A DNA stretch of 64,000 nt. Source: an uncultured Flavobacteriales bacterium. GTDB lineage: Bacteria > Bacteroidota > Bacteroidia > Flavobacteriales_D > Parvicellaceae. Below, piece by piece: positions 27,743 through 37,809 of the stretch (its first letter is position 1; each line of letters opens with the position of its first letter). Below the pieces are notes generated by a model. It was not told the origin of the DNA. It made no database searches and was given only the letters and a program-made list of their open reading frames with translations. The stretch lies in the NCBI GenBank assembly GCA_943787535.1, contig CALSMU010000001.1:1-64000 (forward strand). The letters run 5' to 3'. Made by a program: the position numbers and the translations under genes.

Positions 27743-28336
27743 CTTATTGCATTTGGCCCCTCATTAAACAACAAATCCAAGATGGATAAATTTGGTATAA
27801 AACCATATTTACTCTCAAACACTTGAATATACCTTTTGTCTGCTAATTTATTTTTTGGTGCAATTTTAGGGTGAATTGTATCCCGATAATCAGTATAACC
27901 GGAATGGTCTTTTTGGTAGGATTCTGTTTCTTTAATTATTACGCCTAAATCTAAAATTTGAATTATTTTATTTTGTATTTCCTGATTTAACTGAAACAAG
28001 TGTGTATGTTCCTTTTCGAAAATAGGAATAAAGTGATGCTCGTAAAACTCAAAATATGGGGATGACCGATAAGCTGACTCGATAGACCTCCAATGTAATT
28101 TCCTCCAACCAAAGTCATTTTCTATTTGAGCGTCATTAACTGGAACTCTCTTCCCTCTTCTGACTAAGGGTATGGTTAAGTTCAACTTTCCATTTGCTCC
28201 ATATATTTCACAACGGTTTCGGTAGGTCTGCTTCGCATAGTGTTCATAGGAATCTATCAATACTTCCTCTGCATTTTTTAACACAGAATAATATTCAATA
28301 CTGCCGCAATATACGAGTTCCCAATATTGCCTTCAT
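27733..28336 (-). CDS. WbqC-family protein, frameshifted near the N-terminus
   Basis: The continuous part from 28284 (YAKQTYRNRCEIYGANGKL, IPLVRRGKRVPV, FGWRKLHWRSI) is typical of the WbqC family, found in surface-polysaccharide and conserved flavobacterial loci; its exact reaction is unknown. No ATG exists in that frame. The ATG at 28336 reads MKAILGT, and removing one base near 28313 joins it to VYCGSIEYYSVLKNAEE, giving about 200 residues, the family length. A single extra base, from sequencing error or mutation, is the simplest explanation. If not, translation must begin at GTG 28284. It follows lepB by 12 bases in the dapB-lepB-wbqC operon. Confidence 0.75.
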
Positions 28337-28348
28337 GGGAATAGTTAC

Positions 28349-30143
28349 TTAATAAATGAAAATATTCTGACTCCAACGAACGCCTCCATCGAACCAGCCT
28401 TTTTCTGTGGTTTTAGAGAACCAAACAAACGAAGCAGTTCCAACAACATGATCTTCTGGAACATACCCCCAATATCGAGAATCGGCAGAGCCATGTCTAT
28501 TGTCTCCCATTAACCAGTAGTAATTTTGTTTAAAGGTATATGTAGTTGCTGCTAAACCATTTAAAAGATAGGCATCTCCTTCTTTCTCTAGTGTATTGCC
28601 TTCAAACGCCGTAATAGCTCTTTTATAGGCAATATAGTTTTCTTCATTTAACTGGATTGTTGCACCTTCTTCTGGTATATATAGTGGTCCAAAATTATCT
28701 TTTGTCCAATCGATCCTTATATCATTTGGAAATATTGAAGAATACCCTACATCGGTTCCTTTCTTCTCCCACATTACAGATGCACTATCTACACCCGACA
28801 AACTGGAGAGCTCAGCAGCTATTCTGTTACTGCACGGCATAATCATAACATTAACCTTCTTTAAACCTGTCAATAGAATCTCCAACTTCAATTTCACCTC
28901 TTTGAATTCCAGATGGATAAATTTCGTAATTCTCATAAAGAAACTGATCAGAAAATGGAATTGCAGCTTCATAATTTTTAAAATAAAACCAATAGTTAAA
29001 CTGCGCATATTCCGGAATTTCCTCTGCAATTCCATTAATATGAATAGTTCCATTAACAATCTCTAAGGTATCACCCCCAACTGCGACACATCTTTTAATA
29101 TAATTCTCTTTTTTATCTACAGGATGCGACATAACTCCACCTGTTTTTGTAATGGGAGCTCCCCCAGAAGGATTGGCCAATAATGCACCTCCACCCGCAA
29201 TATGCTCTCTAGCCTTGGTCATCATGACATTCTTAATCTTATCAAATTCTTCATAATTTGAGACCCCACTCATGGTAAATGCGTGATTTCTTAAAATAGA
29301 ATAATAATCATGCGCAATGGCATCATCATGCACAATCACCGTATCTCCAGCAGGCCAATTAAATACCATGATATCATTTCTCTCTATTGCTCCATAACCA
29401 GGCAGACGCATATAATCATTTTTAAACCACTCTACATAAGATTTGGTATATGTTCCTGGAATTCTATTATGAACAAATGGAACTGAGAATGGCGTTTGTG
29501 GAATTTTAGCACCATACTTTAATTTATTTACAAAAAGATAATCCCCAATTAACATCGTTTTTTCCATCGACCCTGTTGGGATAGTAAACGCTTCAAAAAA
29601 GAAAACTCTAATTATAGTAGCTGCAACTATAGCAAAACCAAGAGCATCCGTCCATTCCTTAGGCATGGTTTTTTTATTCGGCTTATCTTTAGAGCCGGTT
29701 AGCCTAAACACAACTAATAATGCATGGCCAACAAATGGCGCCATAAAAAATAAAGTAAGATGATCGTGAATACTTCTTTTTTCTCGGTCATCTTTCTTTG
29801 TCCAGTCGGTAGGCTCAACAATTACATTTTCTTCTTTATAGGCTAAAGCGGGAATCATGTACCATGGAACCAAAACCGTTAGTATAGTTTCTTTTGGCGC
29901 ATACTTCCCAAACATTCTAGCAGTTTCAACATTACAAGCAACTGTAATTACAAAATTCACAAATGGTATTGGAAAAAAGAAAATCCACCACCAAGGTTTA
30001 TTTAATACTTTTAACCAAACCCAGACATTATATCCAGGAACAAACCCTTCCCATTTTTGTCTACCCGCTTTTTCAAAAATCTTCCATAATGATGCAAAAT
30101 AAATTACAAGCATTAAATACAATAATATTTGTGGAACTCCCAT
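28349..30143 (-). CDS. lepB: Signal peptidase I with internal +1 frameshift
   Basis: The N-terminal frame (30143 to about 28860) has several hydrophobic segments like DUF5684, then TIPTGSMEKTM with the catalytic Ser and NYIKRCVAVGGDTLEI with the catalytic Lys. It then stops at DRFKEG. The remaining family features, including LMGDNRHGSADSRYWGYVP (box E), continue in another frame to 28349. Deleting one C/G near 28855 restores an uninterrupted protein of about 597 residues, ending the join as RFKE-VNVMIMP. LepB cleaves Sec signal peptides at the inner membrane and is normally essential, so an assembly or sequencing error is more likely than a real defect. Confidence 0.85.
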
Positions 30144-30165
30144 TTTCTTTTTCTATTGATTTTTT

Positions 30166-30879
30166 TTACAAAGACAATACATCTTTCATTGTAAACACTC
30201 CTTTTTTACCGCGAATATATTCAGCAGCTAAAACAGCTCCAAACGCAAATCCATTTCTGTTTTTTGCTTCATGCTTTATCTCAACAACATCAATATCAGA
30301 CTCATATTTAACAACATGTGTTCCAGGAACATCCTTCGTTCTTATTGATTGTATAGCCAATTCATTTTCAGAAACATTAACGTCATTTTTCCAAGAATTC
30401 TTTCTTTCCAAATTTTCCATTATTCCTTCTGCAATACTTATTGCTGTGCCACTCGGTGCATCTATTTTTTCCGTATGATGCGTTTCTTCGACATCCACAT
30501 CATATTGACTATTTGCATCCATTAACGCAGCTAATTTTTTATTTATTTCATAAAATATGTTAACGCCTACGCTAAAGTTTGTTGCATACAATAATGCTTT
30601 GTTTTCGGAAAAACATTTTTCCTTAACAGCATTAAATTGAGCATACCATCCGGTTGTTCCAACAACAACAGGAACATTAGCTTCAAAACATTTGCTGATA
30701 TTCTCTACAGCTGATTCGGGGGAAGAAAATTCAATTGCTACATCACACGCACTAAGTTGCTCTATATCAAAATACAGGTTCGTTTGATTAACTTTCAATT
30801 CAATTGAATGCCCTCGCTGTAGAGCAATTTCCTCAATTACTTTACCCATTTTGCCGTATCCAAGAATAGCTATTTTCAT
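30166..30879 (-). CDS. dapB: 4-hydroxy-tetrahydrodipicolinate reductase
   Basis: 237 residues from the ATG at 30879, preferred because the protein then begins MKIAILGYGKMG, the NAD(P)H-binding loop; an upstream ATG adds 14 unconserved residues. Other features are VVGTTGW, FSVGVNIFY and EETHHTEKIDAPSGTA, the last carrying the catalytic His and Lys. It acts in the lysine/diaminopimelate pathway needed for peptidoglycan. lepB starts 22 bases downstream, so the two are probably co-transcribed, a gene order I know from other Flavobacteriia. Confidence 0.95.
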   Translation of the reverse strand: MKIAILGYGKMGKVIEEIALQRGHSIELKVNQTNLYFDIEQLSACDVAIEFSSPESAVENISKCFEANVPVVVGTTGWYAQFNAVKEKCFSENKALLYATNFSVGVNIFYEINKKLAALMDANSQYDVDVEETHHTEKIDAPSGTAISIAEGIMENLERKNSWKNDVNVSENELAIQSIRTKDVPGTHVVKYESDIDVVEIKHEAKNRNGFAFGAVLAAEYIRGKKGVFTMKDVLSL

Positions 30880-30899
30880 CATTATTTTTGACAAGCGAA

Positions 30900-30907
30900 C
30901 AAATGTA
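30900..30907 (-). promoter_or_regulatory. -7 promoter element for dapB operon
   Basis: CAAATGTA on the plus strand reads TACATTTG on the minus strand, a perfect match 20 bases before the chosen dapB ATG. Its position also supports the shorter dapB start, since a transcript from here would not contain the upstream ATG with a normal leader. Confidence 0.55.
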
Positions 30908-31086
30908 CACTTTTTAACCAAAAATAAGATTTAGAAGTTATCTGGATTATTGTTTTTCTTAAGTCTGAAATGGCTACTTACCAACATCAAATTATTTTTG
31001 TTCTGAAAATATTTTACTAATTTTCGAGAAAATCGTTTGAAAACGATACAACCATCATAAATTAATTCGCGTCTTTACCGCAAGCT

Positions 31087-34000
31087 ATGAAAACAACAAA
31101 ACTCATTTTATCAACTGCTCTTGTTCTTTTAATTGGATTCGGTTTCGGACAAAAAGGAAAAAATGGAACCATTACCCTTTCTGGATCCACAAACATTGTT
31201 AATGTTTTTACAACCTTAACAGCTGATGCAGCTTCCGGTAATAGTGTAATTTCCGTAGGCAACTCTGCTTTAAATTCCAATTCATACGGTTTTTCGGGAA
31301 ATTTAGAACCCGGAGATTTAATCCTAATTATTCAAACTCAAGGTATAGGTGAAGGCGATATGATTGGTGCTCCAAATGGATGGGATGGAACTTATGCCCT
31401 TCCTATCGATGCTACCTGGGGACAAATTACTAATTATAGAAATTGTGGAAACAATGAATATGCAGAAGTCAAAAGCATTCCGAATAGCTCATCAATTGAA
31501 TTAAGATGTGGACTTTCAAATGATTATACAGCATTGGGAAAAGTTCAAATTATAAGGGTTCCAAGATTTGAAAATTTAACCGTTAACGGCACACTTACAA
31601 CAGCAGCATGGAATGGAAATACAGGTGGTGTTCTAGCAATTGAAGTAAACAATAACTTAATAATCAACGGAGAAATCAATGCATCAGAACTAGGATTTAG
31701 AGGAGGTATAGCAAATACAGCTTCGTCTTTACTAGGTGTAGCGCATTGGTCGCGCCCATTATCTGATGCAGGAGGAATGAAAGGAGAAAGTATTAGAGGA
31801 TGGACTTCAGAATACCTACTAGATGGTGGAAGCTATTGTAAGGCAGCTCCAGCGAATGGAGGTGGCGGTGGAAATGGTCACAATGGCGGTGGCGGTGGCG
31901 GTGGAAACGCAGGTGATGTTTCCAACTGGATTGATGGAGTTGGTGTTCCGCAAGGTAACTACAATGCATGGTCGATAGAAACCGAAAAAGATGAAGTTAC
32001 TCCTGCTCCAATAAATGGAGTAGCTAGATCTGGAGGCGGAAGAGGTGGTTTTACATTTTCAGGGACTAACCAAAATGCAAATACTGTTCCCGCTGGAGAC
32101 CCATCATGGGGTGGAGACAATCATAAAAATCGTGGAGGTTTAGGCGGAAGACCTCTGGATTACTCAACTGGGAAAATTTTCCTTGGTGGAGGTGGTGGTG
32201 CCGGTGACTTAAATGAATCTAACTCTACGGGGGGAAGTGGGGGTAACGGTGGAGGAATCATTTACATTCTAAATTATGGAGATGTAACTGGATCTGGAAA
32301 CATACTCTCACTTGGAGAAACAGCAGAAGATGTTTCTGCCCCTAGCGCTAGTTTTGGAAACATTGCAGGAAATGATGGTGCTGGTGGAGGTGGCGCTGGA
32401 GGAACAGTAATTATAAATTCAAATGGAAATATTTCTGGCATTTCTATTAATGGAAATGGTGGAAATGGTGGAAATCAAATAATAATCAATGGAGGTTTTG
32501 GTAACACCGACGAAGCAGAAGGGCCTGGAGGTGGAGGTGGAGGTGGCTATATAGCTATTTCAAATGGGGCTATTTCTCGAACAGCAAATGGAGGGTCAAA
32601 TGGAGTCACCAATTCGGCCGGATTAACAGAATTCCCTGCAAATGGAGCAACAGCCGGTGGTGTTGGGTTACCAAATGAAACAATATCTAATTTCTTTTTA
32701 ACCACAACAAATGACACAATTTGTAGTGGAAGCTCAACTACTTTAACGGCTTCTGTAACTGGAACCTTGAACGGGGATATAACTTGGTATGATGCCGAAG
32801 TAGGAGGAAATATTATCGGAACCAACACACTAACAACCGGAACATTAACAGCTAATACAACATATTGGGTTGGAATTTGCCCAGGTAATTATTTGATACC
32901 GGTTTCCGTAATCATTTCTCCACCAATTGCATTTAACGATGCCTCTGTTATTATCGAAAATGAAAATTGTGGCTTGGGTGATGGAACAATTTCTGGAATT
33001 ACGATATCAGGTGGAACTGCGCCATTAACCTACGAATGGAATGGAACACCTACAACTTTAGATTTGACAAATGCATCAGCAGGTAGCTACACATTAGAAG
33101 TGATTGATGCTAAAGGATGCATAACGACTGTAGGTACATATGTTATTGGAAATGCGGCAGGTATTGTATTAGACGAAACTAACATCAATATCTCAGATGA
33201 AAATTGCGGTAACGCAAATGGAGGAATTACAGGAATTACAACAACAGGAGGTTCTGGAACAATTACCTATACATGGAATGGTTCAGTTTCTGCAAATGAA
33301 GATTTGGCAAATATTGCTGCGGGTAGTTATACTTTAATAGCAACGGATGGATTAGGTTGTTCAACTTCTTCTGGCCCTCATGTAATTACTAATATTCCAG
33401 GTCCTTTATTTGACATATCTGGACTTAGTATAACAGATGAATCATGCTCTCTTTCCAATGGTGGCATAGCTGGTATAACAGCTGCGGGAGGAACTGCTCC
33501 ACTTACTTATTCTTGGAATGGAAATACAACTTTAACTGCGGATACTGCTGATCTTGCAGCGGGTAGTTACACCCTAATTATTTCGGATGCATTTGGCTGC
33601 ACCGACCAAACTGGCCCCTATGCTATTATTGACAATGCTGCTCCTTTATTAGACACATCTAGCTTAGTAATAACAAATGAGACTTGTGGTTCAATAAATG
33701 GATCAATAAATGGAATTACGATTATTGGTGGAAACGCACCACTTAACTATAGCTGGAATAGCAACAACACTTTAACTGCTGATACCTCATTACTAGGAGG
33801 AGGCAGTTATGTCCTTTCCGTTACGGATGCTCTAGGTTGCACTGTTATATCAAATCCAATCAACATTGAGAATTTAGGATTAACAGTCGATACAACATCC
33901 TTAACATTAGTTAACGATGCTTGCACATCCGGAAACGGTTCTTTAACAGGAATAACCGTTTCCGGAGGAACTCCTGGCTACACATTTCAGTGGAACGGCA

Positions 34001-35118
34001 TAACAAGCCTTACCGCAGATACTTTAGGTCTATTAGCAGGAACTTATACACTTACCATTACGGATAATGCAGGATGCATATTTACAACAAACCCTTATAC
34101 TATATTAGACAATTCAGGACCAACGATAGATAGTTCTTTCATCGTTGTTAGCCCCGAGACATGCGCTTCTGAAAATGGCTCTATTACTGGAATAACCTCT
34201 TCAGGTGGACTATCACCATTTACTTATGACTGGAATGGAAGTAATACTTCTTCTGAAGATACATCTGGGTTATTAGGTGGAAGTTATACACTTACTGTAA
34301 CGGACGACAATGGTTGTTCTTCTTCAATGGGACCAATTGTTGTCAATTCGACCCCAGGACCAACTATTGATGCTACATCAATAATAATTACAGATGAAGA
34401 TTGTTATGCAGGAAATGGTTCGATTACTGGAATAACTATTATAGGTGGGACTAGTCCCTATTCATATGCTTGGAATGGAGTAGCTGGAAACCTGGATGCC
34501 ACTAATTTATCCAACAACGACTACTCCTTGGTGGTAACAGATGATAACGGATGTACAGATTCTTATGGCCCAATTTCAATCAGTAATTCAGATGCTCCTA
34601 ATGCTGATTTTGACTTATCTGGAAACCCGATTTCTCTGGGTGAAACTTTAGTGGTTACCAATAATTCATCTAACGGTGCAGTATCCTATTTATGGGATTT
34701 AGGCGATGGTACTACATCAACCAATGACGATCCATCTATTACCTATAACGCCGAAGGAGCTTATACGATTTGCTTAATTGCATATACTGCAACAAACTGT
34801 CCAGATACCGCATGTCAGATAGTAGAAGTTATTGAAGAAGTAGAATCAGTTATTGGAATACCTACCGCATTCTCTCCAAATAACGATACCCATAATGATG
34901 TGCTTTACGTAAGAGGTTCAGGAATTCAATCTTTTACTTTAGTTATTTACAATAGGTATGGTGAGAAGGTTTTTGAAACTAACGACTTGTCTAGTGGCTG
35001 GGATGGGACCTACAAAGGAGAACCCGAAAACACAGGGGTCTTTGCTTACTACTTGGAATATGAATACGTCAATGGGGATAAAAGCTCGTTGAAAGGAAAC
35101 ATAACTTTGGTTAAATAA
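31087..35118 (+). CDS. Gly-rich, SprB-repeat T9SS type B surface protein
   Basis: 1343 residues. A signal peptide (MKTTKLILSTALVLLIGFGFGQ) is followed by a beta-rich domain, then a glycine-rich section (about 255-510) with several runs of five to seven glycines. An Ig-like domain comes next (about 540-615), then seven tandem units of about 80 residues (about 616-1170) with the pattern ENCGxxNGSITGITxxGG...YxWNG...GSYTLxVTDxxGC, which resembles SprB repeats. One PKD domain (LWDLGDGTTS) and the C-terminal sorting domain (AFSPNNDTHNDVLYV) end the protein. It is predicted to be a T9SS-exported surface protein. The next gene encodes a PorP/SprF protein, its likely export partner. Confidence 0.9.
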   Translation: MKTTKLILSTALVLLIGFGFGQKGKNGTITLSGSTNIVNVFTTLTADAASGNSVISVGNSALNSNSYGFSGNLEPGDLILIIQTQGIGEGDMIGAPNGWDGTYALPIDATWGQITNYRNCGNNEYAEVKSIPNSSSIELRCGLSNDYTALGKVQIIRVPRFENLTVNGTLTTAAWNGNTGGVLAIEVNNNLIINGEINASELGFRGGIANTASSLLGVAHWSRPLSDAGGMKGESIRGWTSEYLLDGGSYCKAAPANGGGGGNGHNGGGGGGGNAGDVSNWIDGVGVPQGNYNAWSIETEKDEVTPAPINGVARSGGGRGGFTFSGTNQNANTVPAGDPSWGGDNHKNRGGLGGRPLDYSTGKIFLGGGGGAGDLNESNSTGGSGGNGGGIIYILNYGDVTGSGNILSLGETAEDVSAPSASFGNIAGNDGAGGGGAGGTVIINSNGNISGISINGNGGNGGNQIIINGGFGNTDEAEGPGGGGGGGYIAISNGAISRTANGGSNGVTNSAGLTEFPANGATAGGVGLPNETISNFFLTTTNDTICSGSSTTLTASVTGTLNGDITWYDAEVGGNIIGTNTLTTGTLTANTTYWVGICPGNYLIPVSVIISPPIAFNDASVIIENENCGLGDGTISGITISGGTAPLTYEWNGTPTTLDLTNASAGSYTLEVIDAKGCITTVGTYVIGNAAGIVLDETNINISDENCGNANGGITGITTTGGSGTITYTWNGSVSANEDLANIAAGSYTLIATDGLGCSTSSGPHVITNIPGPLFDISGLSITDESCSLSNGGIAGITAAGGTAPLTYSWNGNTTLTADTADLAAGSYTLIISDAFGCTDQTGPYAIIDNAAPLLDTSSLVITNETCGSINGSINGITIIGGNAPLNYSWNSNNTLTADTSLLGGGSYVLSVTDALGCTVISNPINIENLGLTVDTTSLTLVNDACTSGNGSLTGITVSGGTPGYTFQWNGITSLTADTLGLLAGTYTLTITDNAGCIFTTNPYTILDNSGPTIDSSFIVVSPETCASENGSITGITSSGGLSPFTYDWNGSNTSSEDTSGLLGGSYTLTVTDDNGCSSSMGPIVVNSTPGPTIDATSIIITDEDCYAGNGSITGITIIGGTSPYSYAWNGVAGNLDATNLSNNDYSLVVTDDNGCTDSYGPISISNSDAPNADFDLSGNPISLGETLVVTNNSSNGAVSYLWDLGDGTTSTNDDPSITYNAEGAYTICLIAYTATNCPDTACQIVEVIEEVESVIGIPTAFSPNNDTHNDVLYVRGSGIQSFTLVIYNRYGEKVFETNDLSSGWDGTYKGEPENTGVFAYYLEYEYVNGDKSSLKGNITLVK

Positions 35119-35137
35119 ATTGTTAAAACAACAAGAC

Positions 35138-36148
35138 ATGAAAAAATTAGTATTTAGCATATTGGCCTTAAGTATATTCATAAATGGACAAGCGCAACAA
35201 GACAGACACTACAGTATGTTTTACGCCTCGCCAATGGCAATAAACCCGGGAGCAACGGGATTTTTTCCTGGCGATATTCAATTGTTTACAGGATTTAAAA
35301 ACCAATGGAAAGCAATTAGTTCAAACCCTTACAATACAATTTCAGCAAGTATCGACTCTAAACTAATGAAAGGAAAATCAAACAATAGTTTTCTAGGGTT
35401 GGGAGTCAATTTCTACAACGATAAGGCTGGTGATAGTCAATTGACAACAAACATAACGAACATAAGCATAAATTACGCAATTGAAGTAGCTGACAATCAT
35501 CAACTAGCACTTGGTATTCAACCTTCATTTTTTCAGAGATTCGCAAGTATGGAATCCTTAACCTGGGACGAACAATGGACAGGTTCAACTTTTGATTCAA
35601 ATTTAGAAAATGGAGAAACATTAGGCACTAATAAATCATTTAAATTTGAGATTAATTCAGGGCTATATTATTTTGGGAAACTTAACAATCAAAACTCCCT
35701 AAATTTTGGTGTTTCTGTGGCGCACTTATTGAAACCGCAAAACACATTGCTAAACGCAAATGAAAACCTCTATCAAAAGTATACGATTCATGGAGGGGGA
35801 GAGTTTAGTCCAGACAATTCTAAAATAGCCTTTTCGCCAAATATGATTTACTTTATCCAAGGTCCAAATCAGTCATTATCAGTTGGAACAGATTTTATTT
35901 ACTCTCTGAAAGAAAGCTCTAGATACACTGGTTATTATGACAAATCAACTATTTCAATGGGGGCTTATGTACGAGTTGGAGATGCCTTTTATACTACGCT
36001 ATTCTTAAATTTCGCTTCCTTTTCCTTAGGTGTAAGCTATGACTTAAATATGTCAGGATTAGCCCTTGCTAGTGACGGAAGAGGAGGAATGGAAATGTTG
36101 CTTAGGTATAGAATGAATCTATCCCAACAAGGAGCTGCTAGTTTGTAA
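35138..36148 (+). CDS. PorP/SprF-family T9SS outer-membrane protein
   Basis: 336 residues from the ATG at 35138, which starts a clear signal peptide (MKKLVFSILALSIFINGQAQ). The mature N-terminus YSMFYASPMAINPGATGFF is the PorP/SprF signature. It lies 19 bases after the large type B cargo gene and is presumably its dedicated partner for secretion or surface anchoring. Compared with the paralogue at 4288 it has the same length but clearly different sequence, so the pair is not a recent duplication. Unlike the first locus, there is no OmpA-family gene following it. Confidence 0.9.
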   Translation: MKKLVFSILALSIFINGQAQQDRHYSMFYASPMAINPGATGFFPGDIQLFTGFKNQWKAISSNPYNTISASIDSKLMKGKSNNSFLGLGVNFYNDKAGDSQLTTNITNISINYAIEVADNHQLALGIQPSFFQRFASMESLTWDEQWTGSTFDSNLENGETLGTNKSFKFEINSGLYYFGKLNNQNSLNFGVSVAHLLKPQNTLLNANENLYQKYTIHGGGEFSPDNSKIAFSPNMIYFIQGPNQSLSVGTDFIYSLKESSRYTGYYDKSTISMGAYVRVGDAFYTTLFLNFASFSLGVSYDLNMSGLALASDGRGGMEMLLRYRMNLSQQGAASL

Positions 36149-36157
36149 AAGTTCAAC

Positions 36158-36165
36158 TATTTTTG
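36158..36165 (+). promoter_or_regulatory. -7 promoter element for phosphatase gene
   Basis: TATTTTTG is a perfect TAnnTTTG match lying between the PorP/SprF stop and the phosphatase ATG at 36181. It supports the ATG at 36181 over an upstream TTG. Confidence 0.5.
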
Positions 36166-36180
36166 CAACAAAGATTAACT

Positions 36181-36633
36181 ATGAAAATTTTAATGGTTTG
36201 CTTGGGTAATATCTGTCGCTCTCCTCTTGCAGAGGGAGTCCTACAAGAAAAAATCAACCGTAAAGGACTTGACATAAAAGTCGACTCGGCCGGCACAGGA
36301 AGCTGGCATGTTGGACAAGGACCTGATTTGCGAGCTGTGGCTATAGCTAAAAAATATGGTGTCGATATTTCACATCAACAAGCTAGGCAATTTTCTGCGA
36401 CTGACTTCGATGACTTCGATATTATATACGCTATGGATGGTTCAAACTTATCAGATATCGTTTCTTTAGCAAGGTCAAATGAAGATATAGAAAAAGTACG
36501 ACTTATATTAGACGAACTAAATATTGGAAATAACAATTATGTTCCCGACCCGTATTACGGTGGTGATGAAGGATTTGAAAAAGTATATGAACTACTAGAT
36601 GCAGCATGTGAAATAATTACTAAGGAAATGTGA
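36181..36633 (+). CDS. Low-molecular-weight protein-tyrosine phosphatase
   Basis: 150 residues, the typical length. The start MKILMVCLGNICRSPLAEG contains the Cys-x5-Arg active-site loop (Cys7, Arg13), and VPDPYYGG near the end supplies the general-acid Asp. It is a cytosolic phosphatase that in many bacteria counteracts BY-kinases controlling polysaccharide export; no such kinase is near here. The stop overlaps the region of the next start (ATG at 36636), so the two genes are likely co-transcribed. Confidence 0.93.
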   Translation: MKILMVCLGNICRSPLAEGVLQEKINRKGLDIKVDSAGTGSWHVGQGPDLRAVAIAKKYGVDISHQQARQFSATDFDDFDIIYAMDGSNLSDIVSLARSNEDIEKVRLILDELNIGNNNYVPDPYYGGDEGFEKVYELLDAACEIITKEM

Positions 36634-36635
36634 CA

Positions 36636-37337
36636 ATGGAAAAAGGTAAGATTTACATGATACCAACAACATTGGGTGATTCAACCATTAACTCTGTAAT
36701 CCCTAAAGATGTTCAACAAATAATAATTGACACAAAGTATTTCATTGTTGAAAATATCAAAACCACTCGACGTTTTTTAAAAAAAGTCGAAAGGGAAATT
36801 GACATCGATAAATTGCAATTTTATGTATTAAATAAACACACCTCATCTATTGATATTGAATCATTTTTAAATCCAGCACTGGAAGGAAACAATATTGGAG
36901 TAATTAGTGAAGCTGGATGTCCGGGGATTGCTGATCCAGGAAGCGATATTGTAAGTATCGCGCATTCCAAAAACTTTAAAGTTGTTCCATTAATAGGCCC
37001 TTCATCTATTCTATTGGCTCTAATTGCAAGCGGAATGAATGGACAAAACTTTTGTTTTAATGGATATCTTCCAAAGGAGAGAAACTTGAGAATTAAAAAA
37101 ATCAAAGAACTGGAGAGGCAAGCAATTAGTGGATTTACACAAATTTTCATGGAAACTCCGTTCAGGAATAATCATTTAATGGAAGATTTACTAAAGCAGT
37201 GTATCCCTAGCACAAAACTATGCTTAGCTGCAGATATATCTATGGAAAATGAGTTTATTCAATCAAAAAAGATCATTGATTGGAAAAAGAATATTCCTAA
37301 TTTAAATAAAAGGCCTTGTATTTTCCTTATTGGCTAG
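36636..37337 (+). CDS. RsmI-like SAM-dependent methyltransferase
   Basis: 233 residues from the ATG at 36636. It belongs to the tetrapyrrole-methylase fold with GVISEAGCPGIADPG, the RsmI signature loop, VVPLIGPSSILLALIASG and FNGYLPKE. RsmI methylates the ribose of C1402 in 16S rRNA. This protein is shorter than RsmI (about 280) and its N-terminus IYMIPTTLGD differs from LYIVATPIGN. Bacteroidota usually carry a separate true RsmI, so this is probably a paralogue of uncertain substrate. It sits two bases after the phosphatase gene. Confidence 0.85.
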   Translation: MEKGKIYMIPTTLGDSTINSVIPKDVQQIIIDTKYFIVENIKTTRRFLKKVEREIDIDKLQFYVLNKHTSSIDIESFLNPALEGNNIGVISEAGCPGIADPGSDIVSIAHSKNFKVVPLIGPSSILLALIASGMNGQNFCFNGYLPKERNLRIKKIKELERQAISGFTQIFMETPFRNNHLMEDLLKQCIPSTKLCLAADISMENEFIQSKKIIDWKKNIPNLNKRPCIFLIG

Positions 37338-37413
37338 CGAATTATCAACTAAATTTAATAATTCGTTATAAATTTTAAAAATTAAGCCTATTTTAGTGTT
37401 AAAATCACGTTAT

Positions 37414-37809
37414 ATGAAAAAGTTACAAATAGAAGGAAGCTGGAAATCACCACATATTGTTTTAGATCCAAATGGAAATTTTGAAATTTGGGGTAGATCT
37501 CTTCCTGAAAATGTAATTGATATTTATAACCCTGTTTTAGCATGGTTAGATGCTTATGCTAAAAGCACTGCGCCTCAGACTAATGTTGAGGTAAAACTTG
37601 AATATTTTAATACGAGTTCATCAAAATTGCTTTATGAAATATTTAAGCGATTCGAAAGCATGAATAAAGCAGGTAATACGATTAATGTAAAATGGTACTT
37701 TGAAAATGACGACGCTGATTTGGAAGAGGAAGGTAAGATGTTTGCTGACTTAGTTGATGTGCCAATTGAAATGATCGCTGTCGAAGAGTTTGATTTTACT
37801 TTTCAATAA
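37414..37809 (+). CDS. SiaC-family (DUF1987) regulatory phosphoprotein, paralogue 1
   Basis: 131 residues from the ATG at 37414. The motif WGRSLPENVIDIYNPVLAWL followed by LEYFNTSSSKLL is characteristic of DUF1987/SiaC, STAS-like proteins that switch partners depending on phosphorylation. In Pseudomonas SiaC, Thr68 is phosphorylated by SiaB and dephosphorylated by the SpoIIE-type phosphatase SiaA; Thr67 here aligns with it. No SiaB-like kinase is adjacent. The 3' end overlaps the convergent FKBP gene by 14 bases. A second paralogue is at 49278. Confidence 0.85.
   Translation: MKKLQIEGSWKSPHIVLDPNGNFEIWGRSLPENVIDIYNPVLAWLDAYAKSTAPQTNVEVKLEYFNTSSSKLLYEIFKRFESMNKAGNTINVKWYFENDDADLEEEGKMFADLVDVPIEMIAVEEFDFTFQ

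Noticed and set aside
28851..28870. Programmed ribosomal frameshift in lepB
   Set aside because: There is no classic slippery heptamer with a downstream stem, no known precedent in lepB, and the neighbouring wbqC shows the same kind of +1 event, so error or mutation is simpler.
31855..32560. GGT/GGA-rich stretch considered as a microsatellite or slippage hotspot
   Set aside because: The frame is intact across the whole section and codons for glycine vary, so it is an ordinary Gly-rich coding region; slippage cannot be judged from one sequence.
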